Positions 43,509 to 56,827 are shown, counted from the stretch's first letter. The stretch: 64,000 nucleotides of DNA from Microdochium bolleyi (GCA_001566295.1 KQ964253.1:868001-932000), one strand, 5' to 3'. Notes: generated from the sequence alone by a model not told the origin. Made by a program: numbers and translations.

Positions 43509-45340
43509 GGTGGCGATGATGCTCACAAATTGGACCAGACCTGGCCGGCGTATCTACGGCCTGGGGTACGACGATGCGGTCATATGAAGCTGTCGTGGAC
43601 GCAGCGCGCAGCACCAGGAAGACAGACCACGAGGGACCCTCGACGTTGGCTGGATGGAAATGAACCCCTGGACCGCCGGGGTCCGGTCTGAGGCGAGACC
43701 CCACTCCCAGCGGGGATCTGCAGGGGTAGCTCTGTCTCGGGCATAGGCCCGGGTCCAAGCCTCGCCGGCTTCCAATCTTGCAATTCTGGAGGTGCACAAT
43801 AGCAGAGCCAGAAGCTTGGGAGAATCGTGTATTGCTGTGTTGTAGCACCTTGGATTCACGAGAGCCAGAGTCGAACCCGCTGGCACAAGCCACCATGATC
43901 TGCATCAAGCCAGCCATGGCCCTTCTTAGACCAGGAGATTTCTTGATTGGCTGGTCACTTCCGCGTACAAGGACGCTTTGTCCAAATCGGCCATCTGTGG
44001 CGTCGAAGGGCCCAATCAGGAATACGGCTGTGCCCTATTCATTAGTTTTTAGCTCCAGCATGACTGAGCTCAAAGCAGTTGAAGACTAGCACGACAAAGA
44101 CCACCTAGTCTACTTATTCGCTCTTCCGACCCAAGCACCACTCCTTGTCCCTTCGTCATCTTAGTGCCTACCAAAGACTCTCAGCTTCTGTACTCATACT
44201 TGGCCTTGACACATACGACAGACGATGCCGTGTTTCCAATTTCCCCGAGTTCTCTGATAGGAGTTATGTCGATGGTGACATGAGATTGCAGTACCTGGGA
44301 CGTGTGGTCCCGGGGATCAGCAGGCTATAGGCTTATGATCATATGTGCGGACTCTAGAAGCTTTCTAATCAAGATAATTATCGTCCAAGTTTCAGCATCG
44401 GCCAGAACTCTTCTTCTTACCTTTCCAAGCATGTCTCATAGCCTGTGCGCTCACGCTGGCATGAGGCCCCCAGCGGAAGCGAGTGATCTTAGTATACGCA
44501 ATGATGATATTGACCCAATTGGACCAAGTATACGACTAAGAGACTATCATTACTACGGCTCTTCCAGTGCCCACGCAGAACACAAATATCTCTTAAACGC
44601 CAAGAACAAGAACTAGACTCGAGATAAGACTTCTCAGCGAATCAAGATCAACGCAGCGCTCCTAAAGTGACATGTCGATCACATCCGAGGCCGAGAATAG
44701 GTAGACTTGACACACTCGCACAGTTTTCACAGTCAGCGAGCCGAGTTTCTGACCACGATGGATCTCGATAACCCAGTCCAATCCTCTTGTCCAGGCCGGC
44801 GAAGAATCCGTTGCGTGCTGCGCCTCACTTCGGCCGCATTGAATCCGTGGCTACGCGCAGGTAGCACTGGGCGGCCTATAAAATTCCGCGCCCAGAGAGC
44901 ATGACGTTGACAAATGCGGCCACTTCATGGAGCGAAACACCACAGGGTGAGCAACGGGAACTGGCACGGCAGACCCGGCAACCTCCGAGGCTTAATGCTG
45001 GGCGGTCTGGAAATCATGATCCTACCTGTTACCACAGCGACTATACAGACCTACTATCGTCAGGTCTCGACTGCACTAGCTGGAGAAAGCACACTGTGAA
45101 CGTGTCCCGGTGACTCGCATGTCTGCTCGATGACCTATCCAGACATATTTGCCCTCTTTCGAAAATGAAATTTCATCTGTCAACTCGAGCAACAGCCGCA
45201 AAATGCACCGCCAGAATGCCAGAACTTCCCACTCCGCCTGCATTCCCTGGCGAATAGCCAAGACCCGCAGACCCACCCTTTGCAAGCGAGCTGCACATGC
45301 ACGAAGGCAAGCACGCACGGACCCCACCATGGGCGAGAGC

Positions 45341-45348
45341 TATAAATA
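45341..45348 (+). promoter_or_regulatory. TATA box (TATAAATA) without a known gene
   Basis: A canonical TATAAATA follows GAGAGC. About 100 nt downstream, a 35-codon ATG frame runs from 45447 to 45554. No larger gene follows. Confidence 0.4.
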
Positions 45349-46611
45349 GCACAGAAGGGTATCAGTGGCGAGTGAAAGCCGGCCCGAAGAACGCGTGAGG
45401 TCGACATCTGCGACTTAAACCGCACAGCAAAGAGAAAAGGGGACCAATGACTGCAATCACGATTACGGCAGGCTTCACCAATACCGGCAACACCCTAGCC
45501 CTTCGAGGTGACACTGCACCGAATACCGCCGGGACGGGACCGATATCCCGGTGATAATACCAGCCCTGGTCCTTGGCCCGTAGTGCCAGCCCAAGATTTC
45601 CCACTTTCCGCAGCATTACCCAATGGGATCGGGGTGGTCGTACAGCCAGAGTCGTAATCACAAGCCAGACCAGGAAGAAGAAGACAAAAGGACGGCCATC
45701 GTCCAGCATTCTGGAATTCGACACTGGGGAAACGCACGGGGATCCGCAACAATGTTGCTTCCTCAGCTTCCCTCGAGCGCGCGCGCAATCTTCTCCTTAC
45801 GATTACGGCATGGGTTGCTTTTACCCAGTTCCCGCTTTTCTCCGCCTTTGTCGATCGGCCAAGTCCGAATAGGTTACGACACGGAAACTAATAGGGCCGG
45901 CAGGTTGCTGACGGCTCAAGGGGGAGTGGTCGCGGCTTGATCATGCACACGCACGCCCACCCGCCCTTACGGTCTTCGTATCCACTTTCTCGGATACCCT
46001 ATCGGCGAAACATCTGGTATCGTGGCTGCGAAGTGCCGATTACTGACATTACCGGAGACCCTCCTCGATCTGGAAAAAGAACGAAGCGGAAGTGCAGAGC
46101 GAGGGTCTGGAGACTTCAGACGAGCCGGCGGGATGAGGGAGCATGGAGATGTTTCAGCCCGGCAATAGGTACGTGCTGCAGGGGGATACACCGTATAGGG
46201 CACGGGCCGTAAGCGCTTAGTATAGGCTGTGATTCAGCCTCTTCGTGACTTTTGCAGAAAGAGCGGCATGTAACACAATCCCGACCCAAGCTCACGTGCT
46301 TTTCCGGAACTCTCTCGCCCGCCCATCCACCTACCGGGAAGTGTCCGTCTCTTGGACAGTGTGGGTGTGTGCTGCGTGAGGACTCATCTCTCGACGACAA
46401 GAAACTAAGCAGGGTTCCCGATCCTTCCCGCGGCCATCTCAAACCACGCTTCGCCCTTTTGCTTCCCACCCTCGCTCCATTCGAGCCAATGAGGAAGGAA
46501 CAACGTTTAGGGCCTGTGTGTGTGCGGCACAGGAGCCAAGCGGTGGAAATTTGTCTCCCACCACTTTCTTTTGTCACGGGAGCGGAAGGGGGAATTGTTG
46601 CTATAAATAAG

Positions 46612-46619
46612 TTCAAACC
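46612..46619 (+). promoter_or_regulatory. TATA box (TATAAATA) without a known gene
   Basis: A second canonical TATA element in the gene-poor region. Only short frames follow it. Confidence 0.35.
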
Positions 46620-49600
46620 CCGTGGCTGGCGCTCGCGGTCTGCAAGTGACATCTCCGCACATTCTGCGCAGCGTCATGTGCCGGCCCATGGAGCGGCATA
46701 TCCATCTGGCCTCATGTTCGGCGGAGTCTTGGCACCTGATTTTGATTCGATGAGACTCGAAACTACCTTCTCCTCGGGGACCTGGGACGATGTCTCAACT
46801 ATTGCAATGCCATAACTGCAGAGTGCAGCCTTCGTATATGTCTGAGCGGTCGACTTCATGCTTTGCTGCATACTGTTTTGTCAGCCGTGCCGTCAAGGTT
46901 ACTGCTTCTGGTCGTGATGGTGCTTTCCTTGTGAATCGAGCATGAATGAATTCCAAGGGATTGGACGTCGGCTAACTGCCGTTGAATTCTTGAAGGAGCA
47001 CTGTCCAGGGGCCCTTCGATCCTGTTTCAATGCCTTCTTCAATCCGGTCACATGCTCAGGCTCAACGTCGCAGGTGGTTCTTCCCAAGCTCCCCATTTCT
47101 CATCTCGGGAAGACCCGCGTCCCTATATTTCACCCAGGGTATACTAGAAGCGGTGAGGTTCTTCGTAGCAGCCGTCCCTGTCGATTCGACCTTCGACCTG
47201 CAGGTAGGAGCTCGATCCCCGCCATATGTCTCGTCGTACGTGGTCTGCGCTGGCAGGGTGGTGTCCGTCCGCGAGGATCATTTGGGCGAAGCTCCTATAT
47301 CACGAGAATAGCAGAGCCTCGTCAATGAAGATGTCCTCCATGCGATCATCAGTGATCAGCAGCTTCCCAACGCATTTTCCAGTAAAGCCAATCCAGCCCG
47401 AGAACTCGGTGAGGCATACAACCTGGTAGTCTGCTCTCCACTCGGCTCGCACCATCAGCCGTGGGGTTCCCAATTATAGTATTATAGGCGCAAAATGACG
47501 CCATGTATCAGTACGACTCTGGTTCATTCTTCAGTCATAAATCACATCCTAAGAAACAGATGGCACATTGGCGGGAGCATGCCCGACGGTGGATCCTGGC
47601 GTCTTATTGCTATGGCTGGAGCGGTGCGCCGAGTAAGAGGGTGTATGAACGGGAGCTGGGTGCAGGACACTTCAGCAAATCGCGCACTTGACTGCTTCTC
47701 TAGCTTAGTGAGCTGTATTCGGGGCGAGCTTCAGCTGACCGGAAAATGAAATGTTGGAGGCGTATCTCTATCAGATCTCCCTCGGATTGGAATCCTTATC
47801 ACCGAGTCAGCAGAGCTGACCAGGCTGATTGTATTTCAGCTGCTGCCTTATGTAGGATTCTACGAACCGAGATCAAACAACAGCTGAAAATAACAACATT
47901 GAAGAATTGTCCTGTTGGCTCGATGTGGCGAATATGCCAAAAAGTCCATTTGCAAGCAAACCTATAAGCCAATAATCCGAGCTCAAATCTATAGTACGAA
48001 TAGCACAACCACGATCTGAATCGTTCCGCCCAGATATGCAATTGCTTGTGGCTGTGCACAATCCTAGGTGATCATGTGTTGCCAGTCACTTTGTGTGTGG
48101 GCTGTCCGACAGCTAAGATGTGCAAATTTGGAACTGGCAAACATTGTCCTTCCTTGGTCATCATCACCTACTGATTGCGATCACGGTAGTAGAATGGTCC
48201 AACCAAGAAAGCCAATCTGGGACAGGTCCAAGAGTGGCCACGGATGGCGCGGTACCTATGATGACTATCTCGTGCTCCGGATCTTGCATGGCGGCCGCCA
48301 CAGTACATAGCTCCTTGTCTAGACGGCTAGCGTGTGTTTGCTGCTATTTTCGGGACAATGTGGGCTTGCCCGTTTCCCGCGTGCCCATGTCGAACCCTCG
48401 TGCTCGGTGGTGATGCATATAAGGAGAATGGGAAAGTGTCGAGCCGTGAGTTTTGAAATCATTGACGGACTAAGGAGGTCGAGCCGCTCGCAAAAGCCTG
48501 CGAGGCTCAAAGTTCATGTGCCACACGATCTGTCGCAGGGCCGGGATGACACCGGCAACAGCCCGAGTCGTGTTGTCTTGGGTCCGTGTGCAGGAGTTGG
48601 TGCGTCCGATGCATAGCCACCCTGGTAGTCGCCACCCAGCATCCGGACGGATGGTACCAAGCCAACCGCCTCGAGATCAGCCGCCACGGCAAGGAAACGT
48701 GCCATGGCTGCGGAGAAGGGACAGTTTCTAGCGAGCGAAGTGTTGTGCGAGGCATGGAGATTGCTCGTTCGGCATGTGCGTGATGCATACGAGATCGACG
48801 GCGGAACCGAGGCGGAGCTAGCCTGGCGAGGATTGATCCCCGACGAGGTGGGCTCGAGGCTGGCCGCTCGCTGACGTGCTCGCCCTGGTGCATGGCCGGC
48901 CGGCCGCTCGCGCGCGCGCACTGTTGGCGACTTTGCTGCTGCGCGTGGAAGCAATGCTCGGGGACGGCACATTGATCATCTTGAGGATGGCTGCTGGAGG
49001 AGCCAATAATAGGTGGTGATATTGACAATGTCGAGACTTTGTCTGCTCCACGTTTGCTGTCAGCCCGAGTCAAGGCGAGGCAAGTGCGACCCTGCACGCA
49101 TAAACTAGAACAGCCCTGGAATGCGCACTGGCGCCGCTTCCCGGCCTGTTTCGCCTCCTGCCATCGACCCCGCCTCGCTCTCAACAGCCGCTCTTATGCT
49201 TCAGCAGACTCTCGCAGTACTCCGTTGTCTCGTCTGCGGCTCTTCCTCCCCCTTCTAATCTCTTCACCGAGCGCGACCTCATCATCGATCTCATTGCCGT
49301 TCATTCTCCTTTCAGCTTACGCCTACGCCTCCGCCCAGCTCCTTCGCCCGCGCCCACTCCCGCCTCACCTTACTACCCCAGAGCTCCGCCCTATTTCTGG
49401 GTTGCCTTGCCTTGCCCAGCCACAAGCCTCAACTCTCAGCACTGCGCAGCTGCTCCTACGGCCTTCGCATCGTGGGCTGAGCCAGCTCAGCACTGCCAGT
49501 TCAGCAAGGACGACCACACTTGGTCCCCGCAATCGGTCCCGACCGTCTCGACCTGGGCACCTGAGCACGCACAACCGCCTGCGTCGTCCCACGATCGCCG

Positions 49601-50185
49601 TCGTAAAGCTTGGCTGCCAGCGGAGCGGTGTCCACTGCTCTCCTGCAACCCCGTCAGATCCGGGTATTTTTGGGTGGTGTAATTTCACCTCTTCAGCGCC
49701 CGCAAGCCCCCCGACCAGACGTCTGTGCCGCTCCTTCAGCCCACGCTCTCTCGGTGGGTCGCTGTTTGTTTCCCATTGCGGGTGGGTTCCTGCGCTGGAC
49801 AAGGCCCGGAGGCTTTCTGGACGGCACCCTTGCTCGATACCCTGGTCCAACTCCGGTTCCCAAATCACCTGCAGGAGGTGCAGCACGGAGTACAGAGCCA
49901 CGCCTTGACTGCTGTCATAAACCTGGAGCCGACCACTTCCCGGCTCGTCTAGCCCTCGGTAATTCGTACATATTTGATCCGCAAATCAGTCAATAGCGAC
50001 CGCAGCACTTTTCGGCTTCGACACTTGACAAGTTGGATGATATAGTGGCGACCTCACCCGACATGGAGAATCATCAAGGCAAAGCCACTCAAAACGAGAG
50101 GGGGAGGTTGTCCATTCCCCAGGTCTACGTTCAGTTACAGTTTGGGGTTTCCTGGACACCACGACACACCCCGCAGAGCCACACC

Positions 50186-51154
50186 ATGACTTACATCTCA
50201 AAGTCCTTACGCCAATCTTCCGAGTTTCCGCGTCAAGGGGGGCAGCCAGTGACCAAGCCAGTTGCGAAGCAGACCTCTGGACAGAGTCGAACACGGGAGC
50301 TCAATGCGGCACACCAGAAGAAAGCCGCGAGCAGACCACACAATGGCCATGCAACACGGCGGGCTGATGACCGTCGCCCGGACAGGTCAGCAGATGCCAC
50401 GCGCCAGCACACGAAGAAGTCGAATCCGCAGAGGCAGCACAGAAGTGAGACCAGAGGAGCAGCAAATGACAGAGGCAGCTCTGCACCGCCACCGCTATCA
50501 CACAACAACCCTTGGGTCGCGAACGCAGACTACATGACTCCAGCAATGCCGCAAGCAACAAGGAGTTCTCGTCAATCTGCTGTTCCACAAGTGTGGAAAA
50601 ATCTGCCCGCACCACCAAGTCAGTTCCGACTTGGAGCTGACGGTCTTCCTTGGTCTTCGTGGGCGTATCCCGAGGGCTACCCAGACCCAGAAGAGGGTCA
50701 GGAGATGGAGGAAGAGGTAGCAATCTTTGCCAACAAGCCGACGACTGTAAACCTATCGCCCGAATCTCGGCTGGAGAGGCGACATACCGACGACCCAGCC
50801 CGTGTTCAAGAGCTCGAGAAGCTGTCACTCGCGATGGTCACAGTTGATAATGGATTCGAAAACCAGTGGTGGTACCAAGGCCAACGTGAGACTACCGACT
50901 GGCTGACGCAAGGCGTCGACGATACTGAGGTCTTGCACTCACCTCAAAGTGACCCTGGCGACAATCGATTAGTGTCCGCCATCGAGCAGACTCCCATCAC
51001 TGGTCCCAACTGGTCAGCTACATACGACAAAAACGCCAGCATGCGCATGATTGTCTCGCCGGTCTCGGAAAACTCGATGAGCCCAGCTGAGAGCTTTCGG
51101 CCAATCCAACGATCATTGACAACACGATCAGACGAACTCTTTATCGGAATGTAG
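50186..51154 (+). CDS. Disordered protein of unknown function
   Basis: A single exon of 322 aa from ATG 50186 (context CACACCATGA). I do not recognise the family. The N-terminal half is basic and rich in Arg/Gln/Ser/His and is almost certainly disordered. A denser middle part contains SQFRLGADGLPWSSWAYPEG and an acidic run (EEGQEMEEEVAIF). A likely helix, RVQELEKLSLAMVTVDNGFE, leads into the aromatic patch NQWWYQGQRETTDW. The C-terminus includes MRMIVSPVSENSMSP with possible proline-directed phosphosites. There is no signal peptide or membrane segment. An in-frame ATG at 50063 would add 41 residues. Coding character is good over the whole frame. The preceding CT-rich kilobase fits a long leader. 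Confidence 0.65.
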   Translation: MTYISKSLRQSSEFPRQGGQPVTKPVAKQTSGQSRTRELNAAHQKKAASRPHNGHATRRADDRRPDRSADATRQHTKKSNPQRQHRSETRGAANDRGSSAPPPLSHNNPWVANADYMTPAMPQATRSSRQSAVPQVWKNLPAPPSQFRLGADGLPWSSWAYPEGYPDPEEGQEMEEEVAIFANKPTTVNLSPESRLERRHTDDPARVQELEKLSLAMVTVDNGFENQWWYQGQRETTDWLTQGVDDTEVLHSPQSDPGDNRLVSAIEQTPITGPNWSATYDKNASMRMIVSPVSENSMSPAESFRPIQRSLTTRSDELFIGM

Positions 51155-52968
51155 GCCAGCTCTGCTCCATTTACTGGCACATGGTAAATCATGACACGTT
51201 CGATATACGCGACGGACTTACAACTCGAAGCTGAGAGAATAATGAACTGGAATACGGGAACAAGACATTGGCTAGGCGTTTGGATTGCTGTTATTAAGGG
51301 TAGTTGGAGGATATTCCCACACAACCATAACATTGGTGTTACTCATGAGCGGTCAGTTATGACCCTGCGCACCCTGTGTGCGACAATATGTCAGAAGTGC
51401 TGCACCATGAAGAAAATGTATAGATATTCCTCGCCCACGATGCAACACCATTCTGATCTGTCTGTGCCACGTCTACCAGACACCACTTTGCCCGAGCGTT
51501 CAAGCATGAGTTGTCGCTTGGCACCATGTATGCAGGGCGGCGTGGTCATTGACCACGGTCGGTACAACCATCCAGAGCAGCGGCAGCTGGAGGCTTACAC
51601 ATGCCACACACACCAACAGGGATCATCAAACAACTGCCCCAAGACTGAGCATCTCCTACCCGTGCTCACCTCCGCTCGCTTCCTGGTCCGTTCGCCTGCG
51701 CTGCAGTTGCCAGGGGTTCCTCAGTGCTTTGAATCCCACCACTACACGCACACGCACAGAAGTGGTTTCGACTGCCGCTCTGATCATCCACCCCCGAGGC
51801 GCGGGCATTTATCTTGTTTCACACTTGAGAAGAACCACCCCCTGCAGGCATGCCTTCTCCACGTCACCTCATGTTAGCCTTCGACTGCAGCTCGCAATCC
51901 CCACACGCGGGCCTGGTCTAGAGATGTTGATTGGTATTGGTCCCAGGTCCTTTTACCTGTTCGGGTAGATGCACTTTGCACACTCTTCACGCTCCAGAAG
52001 TGGCACAAAGAACTTTTGTCTGAAGGGTCCCAAAGAAAAATATGACCTGGAGGGTCTTTGTTGCCAACGTTCACGAGCGGGTACAAGCAAAATCTGTTAG
52101 CTAAGAGAAAGCCTGCCCATGCCCAGTGTTGCATTGGCTGAGCCGCTGCTACTGCTGCTTCGCTTGCTCCTACTGCTCTTTACATACGGGAGGAGGAGAT
52201 ACACGGGTGCTTGTCAGTCCACCGACTTTTGACGACACTCGTTGCCGGAGAGTCCCAAGCTCTTTTGCTCCTGGAACGGAACACATGTGAACATTCTCGG
52301 TCGCACTCTCCGGGGCTCGGCTCGGCTCCTGCAAGTCCTCGGCAGTCTCCCCTTTCGTGGTTCTGGCGGCGGCTCATCCCAACAACTGACCTAGATACGC
52401 GTATGCAGGAAGCGGGTGAGCATTTAGCATGTCATGCATCAATGTATGAGTCGGGCAGTAATGTCCCGATTCATCCATCATCACACTGGCAGCGCAGAGC
52501 CGGAGGAACACGAATGGAAGGGGACGGAGATGGGACCTGCGTATCGCCCCGTCGTCTTTGTCCTCCTTTCTGATCTGGATCCTGGCATGTTTCGGCTGCA
52601 ATGTTTCCAAAGATAGCCGCGATCTCATCCAGATCTGCGCTTTCTTTTGGTTTGCTTTCTGCTTCCTTCTCCTCTTCGGCGACGCTGTGCTTACACCCAC
52701 TACGCCAAAAGAGAGAGACGGCGCGCTGAGGATTGTGATCGATTTATGAGCTGAGTGGGACCCGTTCCCGTGTGTGCGGCATGCTCGTACGCTTAGGCAC
52801 AAGCTGGGACAGGAGCAGAATGCAACGACCCGGACCAACAAGTCTTCCAGGGTGCGATCTGATGTATCATGGTTATTCATCTCGCAAGGAGTGTCCTGGA
52901 GTACCGTGCTAATTCAGGCACACCTGGCGGGCTGGTTACACAAGCTGTACCTGCTGCATCCTCGAATG
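51155..52968. other. 1.8 kb gene-free region
   Basis: No coding frame of recognisable type was found between the disordered-protein gene and the HET remnant. The right end may include decayed C-terminal sequence of the HET pseudogene. Confidence 0.45.
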
Positions 52969-53790
52969 CTACAGACCAGGGGTCTTGTGCTCCAGGTGCA
53001 TGGCCACTTGTCCTTGCAGAGGGTCTGCGATGTGGAAGCCGCCGAGATGGCCGAGATGGTTGGCCTCGCCCTCGTCGCCGTTTGGCCGCAGCGCCGCGGG
53101 CACGACCCCAGAACGGAGTCGTCCTCCTGCCTGTCGAAAGGTTGCCAGCCGATGTGACCAGTGCTGGTGATGAGCAGCTTGCTGTGATATCCCTCGCCGT
53201 AAAGACACCTCAGCGCGTCTGGGTATTCTGGAGTCTCGCTTCGGACTCAGGGCCGATCACATCTGTCAAACTTCAGCTCACAACGCACGAGCTCCTCACC
53301 CGTCCATCCTCTTTCGAAGCCGTCGTATCCATGGACTAAGTGCTGACGCATCTCTGTAGCGGTGGCAACCCCCCATATCCTGGCTACTGCTGCGGAGGCT
53401 GGGTGGTTGCCTTTGCTAGCACTGAGGTGAACCGTGATGGGCAACATGACAAAGGCTCTGGCACAGAAGAACTTGCCATCGAATCCGCCGAGTTGGCCAG
53501 TAGCAGTATCGGGCATCCAGCTAGGGGACATGATGTCCTTGGTGACCAGACGCAAGTGGCGAGCCTCACAAGGACCTTGCCAGGGACGTGTGGATGCTGG
53601 TGTGAACCAGGTCAATCTAAAGCTCAGCCACAAGCTGCGTGTAAAATTCGCCCACAGACATCTGGCAGTCCGGGAGCATGTGTTGTTCGAAGCGACGGAG
53701 CACGCAGAATACCTTGTCACGCGGAGCAGAGGAGAAGAGCTGGCGAGCATCGCCAATGTACTGGCAAGAGCCCGCGAGAGTTGGTTGTCC
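52969..53790 (-). pseudogene. Broken heterokaryon-incompatibility (HET) domain gene
   Basis: HET-family hallmarks appear in order on the minus strand but in different frames. First, SSAPRDKVFCVL then LPDCQMSVGEFYTQL (about 53620-53735) matches the DPRDKVFALLGL...PDYxxSVxExYT block. This frame ends in TAG at 53617-53619. Next, in another frame, SPSWMPD (about 53517) then LGGFDGKFF matches the LPSWVPDW block. That frame meets TGA at 53247-53249 but continues after it with YGEGYHSKLLITSTGHIGW (about 53150-53205), matching the RRFFVTxxGYIGLGP block. A last segment down to 52969 lies in yet another frame. So there is at least one frameshift and two in-frame stops. HET proteins trigger programmed cell death after fusion of unlike hyphae. 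The identification is from motif order only. Confidence 0.65.
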
Positions 53791-54034
53791 AGACGCTGAC
53801 GACAGCCATGCCAGTTGGAGTGGAGCAGACTGGAGTCTCCGGGACCCTGGCAAGAGCGGTGGGGCCGGCTGTCGTCTCGCGCTGCACGACGCAGTGAGAC
53901 GGATCCCTCTGTCGTATCTTGCTGCCTGTCCCCAAGGCATACAAGGGCCAGTCAAGGCCGGTTCCACGCTGTCGGGACCAACAGCACCTCGCCAAGACCC
54001 CGACTGCCTCTGCCTCTCCGAGTCCTGATCATCC

Positions 54035-56066
54035 ATGGGGCCGCCGCCGCCGGCCGGTGCTGCCGACAGCAAGCCCAAGCCTGCCCGGACCCTCCGGCAC
54101 GCGCCCAAGGTGCGCACGGGCTGCCGCCGCTGCAAGTCAGTCATGCCTCTCCTGTGCCGTCTCTGCCCTCTCCCGGCGTCTCGACTGACCCCCAGCACCA
54201 CACGCCAGGACGTCCAAGGTCAAGTGCGACGAGGCCAAGCCCAAATGTGGCCGCTGCACCCGCCACCGCCACGACTGCCAGTATCCCTTCCTCGGGGCCT
54301 CACTGGCGGCATCTCATGACACCTCCTCGAGCGCCGGCCCGGCCCGGCCCGGCTCCCGCCAGCCTGCCTCGCGCCCACTGCTGCCCATGCCCGTGGACTT
54401 CCTGCATGCGGCAGACTCGGGCCCGCGCCGCGTCGCCCGTCTCGTCGAGCCCACGGGCGTCCTGATGGCCGGGGCGCCGCTGAGTGCCCGCGACTCACAG
54501 TACTTTGACCACTTTCGCAACCACGTCATATACCAGCTCGGCGGTGCTGGCTTCGGCGATGTCTGGGGCCGGACCATCCTCCGTGAGGGCAGCCGCGACC
54601 CCTGCGTCTTCAATGCCATCCTGGGTCTCGGCGCTCTGTACCGCGCAAAGAGCTCGCCCGCAGCGGCACAGCTCACCATCCCGCTGTGCAAGACCCGTGT
54701 CAACGCGCCCTCGCCCGCAACCCGCAGCCCGGACCACTACTACGAGGCGCTGGCATACTACACGGCCGCCATATCCCGCTTCCAGAAGCGCATCGCCGTC
54801 AACGACCCTTACACCCCTCGGGCCGTGCTGATCTTCTCGATGCTCCTGTCGACCTTCGAGTCTCTCCAGGGTGATATTGCTGCAGCCGACCAGCTCACAG
54901 CCCATGCCATCATCGCGCTCAGAGACCTACTTCTGAGAAGACGCACCCGCCCGCGCGCGTACCCATCCCCGGCCACCAGCGCTTCATCCTCGCCTTCGGC
55001 GCCGTCCACACCCAGGCTTTCCAAGATCGTGAGCGAGCTCGCGAACTCGAACTTCCCCAGCTCTCCCCACGGTAACAGCCGGGAGCGAGAGTCGCTCATC
55101 GCAGCGCCGCTAGACGATGAAGGCGTCCGTGAGGCAGAGTTTGCCCTCGTGCGGAACGTCGCTTTCAACGTTGCCTTGACGCCGTTCTACCCCCGAGCAC
55201 GTGAGGCACTTCTTGCCATGAAGTTCGACTACCTCGACCGCGCCCCACGCCCACCCACGATAGAAGAGTGTCGTATCAGTGGAGGATCGAAAGTGTTTTG
55301 GCGGGACGTGGTCCGCTTTGGGACAATGCAGGCCGTGTGGTCCTTCCACGTCCGCGCCATCATGCATGCGACCTTGTTCGCAAACCCACACCTCTCGGGC
55401 GCGGAGTTCCTCGCCGCTGTTCCAGACATGAAGAGGCACAAGAGTGACCAGGCTGGGTTCCTACTCGCTAATAAGGAGTGGATGGACGCCCTCGAGAAGC
55501 ATCCGCAGCTCGTCAGCGACTCTGACGAGTCTGCACTGACAAAGGCCATGGCCAAGGGCCTCGCGATCGTCCTGAACGTGAGCTACTGGTCCCTGAGCAG
55601 CTGGCTCGACCACCCTTCAGAGTTCCAGCTCAAGGGGGATTACGCCGCCGCCGCCGCCGCGCTGCTCGACCAAAACGAGCTCACCATCATGTACCTCCCC
55701 GCGCACCTGCGCGACCAGGGCACCTCGCAGGACGGGCTCATCCCGACGCTGGCAACGCCGGCACAGCAGAGCCCGCACCGGGCCCTGCGGCTCCGCGCCC
55801 TGGAGCTCTGGGACAGGATCGTGAGCCCCCGCTCGAGCTGGCTGGTCAGGGGCATGTATCTGGGCACCAAGGCGCTCGTCGAGGCCGAGGAGGTCCACCG
55901 CGATCCCGTCACCAACCGGATCCCCACACACAAGCAGTACGCGTGGACAAAGGGAGACTGGAGCCCCGACTACGCGCAGCTCCACGTCACTCTCACGGGT
56001 CTCGTGCCTGATGAGCACGGAAACAGGACTGTCAAGACGGTCACCGTCGACGTGCCGAGTGAGTGA
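54035..56066 (+). CDS. Zn2Cys6 transcription factor (Fungal_trans_2 type)
   Basis: Two exons, join(54035..54135, 54209..56066), give 652 aa. The 73-nt intron interrupts the zinc cluster right after the second Cys, a common position. Spliced, the cluster reads CRRCKTSKVKCDEAKPKCGR with Cys30, 33, 40, 47, 50 and 57 (C-x2-C-x6-C-x6-C-x2-C-x6-C). The acceptor at 54207-54208 was chosen because only it restores this spacing. The rest matches the acriflavine-resistance/UPC2-like regulatory family (Fungal_trans_2): SQYFDHFRNHVIYQLGG, FNAILGLGALYRA, and a helical body to the end. It would be a nuclear DNA-binding regulator. The target is unknown; it lies 1 kb upstream of the polyol SDR gene on the same strand. 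Confidence 0.92.
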
Positions 56067-56827
56067 GTCTGTCAGGAAGAAAACGGAAGCTGAAGTTGTT
56101 CTGCTCAGCACGACTGTCCGCCCCATAGATAGTTCATAGGTCTCGAAGAAAAACAGCAACGACCATGATGTGACGCGATGGGACTGCTATTTCCTCTACC
56201 TTCTTTCTTGCACGCGATAGGCGAGATGGTCAGCACCCGATCACCAATGCGCGAGTATGGCCCAAGCCGGAGCGACCCGGCCCCAGGAGCCCAGGGTAGA
56301 TGCACGGCACCACCATTGACTTGTTGGCATGAGCAGAGATCGTGACAAGGTGGCAATCTGTCTGTTGATCCACACTCCCCTCTTTCTACATGTGTTCCGC
56401 TGTCTCCGCGTAGTCCAGAATTTCCTTTGGGGGGCTACCAAAAGCCAGAAAACTTTCGGTGTTGGTCGAGGACCACCACCACGTGTTTCTGCAGCCCCTG
56501 TGCCAACAATGGACCGCCGGCTGATGATGCTGCTCTGGTCCAGGATAGATCCCCGCATTCTGGTCCCCGGAAACCAGGTGGGGAAAAGGCACAACCGTAT
56601 GCACAGAATAACCGTCTGCCGGAAAGGGGGCCTGCACCCAAGGTTTAGATGCACCCCGTCGGAGCACTGTCGGCCGGGATTTGTGGGGCCGCAACCCCGG
56701 CGGACCGGCCACCGAGGTGGGTCCGGATCCCTTGAACCCCCTTGAGCAGACCTCGGCCGTCCCGCTCATCTGTGAGCCTGGCGGTTGTCTCGACAGTTGA
56801 GCTGGGGGAGCTTTGTGGAGTGAGGGG

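Larger units (their letters stand above)
43509..50185. other. 6.7 kb gene-poor region
   Basis: No frame showed a family I recognise, and no repeat or transposon was clear. Two good TATA boxes occur at 45341-45348 and 46612-46619 without a following long ORF. The last kilobase (about 49130-50030) is CT-rich and probably forms promoter and leader for the gene at 50186. Confidence 0.45.

Noticed and set aside
43850..43935. Possible tRNA on the minus strand (GGGTTCGACTC)
   Set aside because: The T-arm-like sequence lacks a pairing stem and there is no A-box or acceptor stem at the right distance.
53340..53897. Plus-strand frames over the HET remnant
   Set aside because: The minus strand shows ordered HET motifs, so the plus-strand frames are best explained as shadows.
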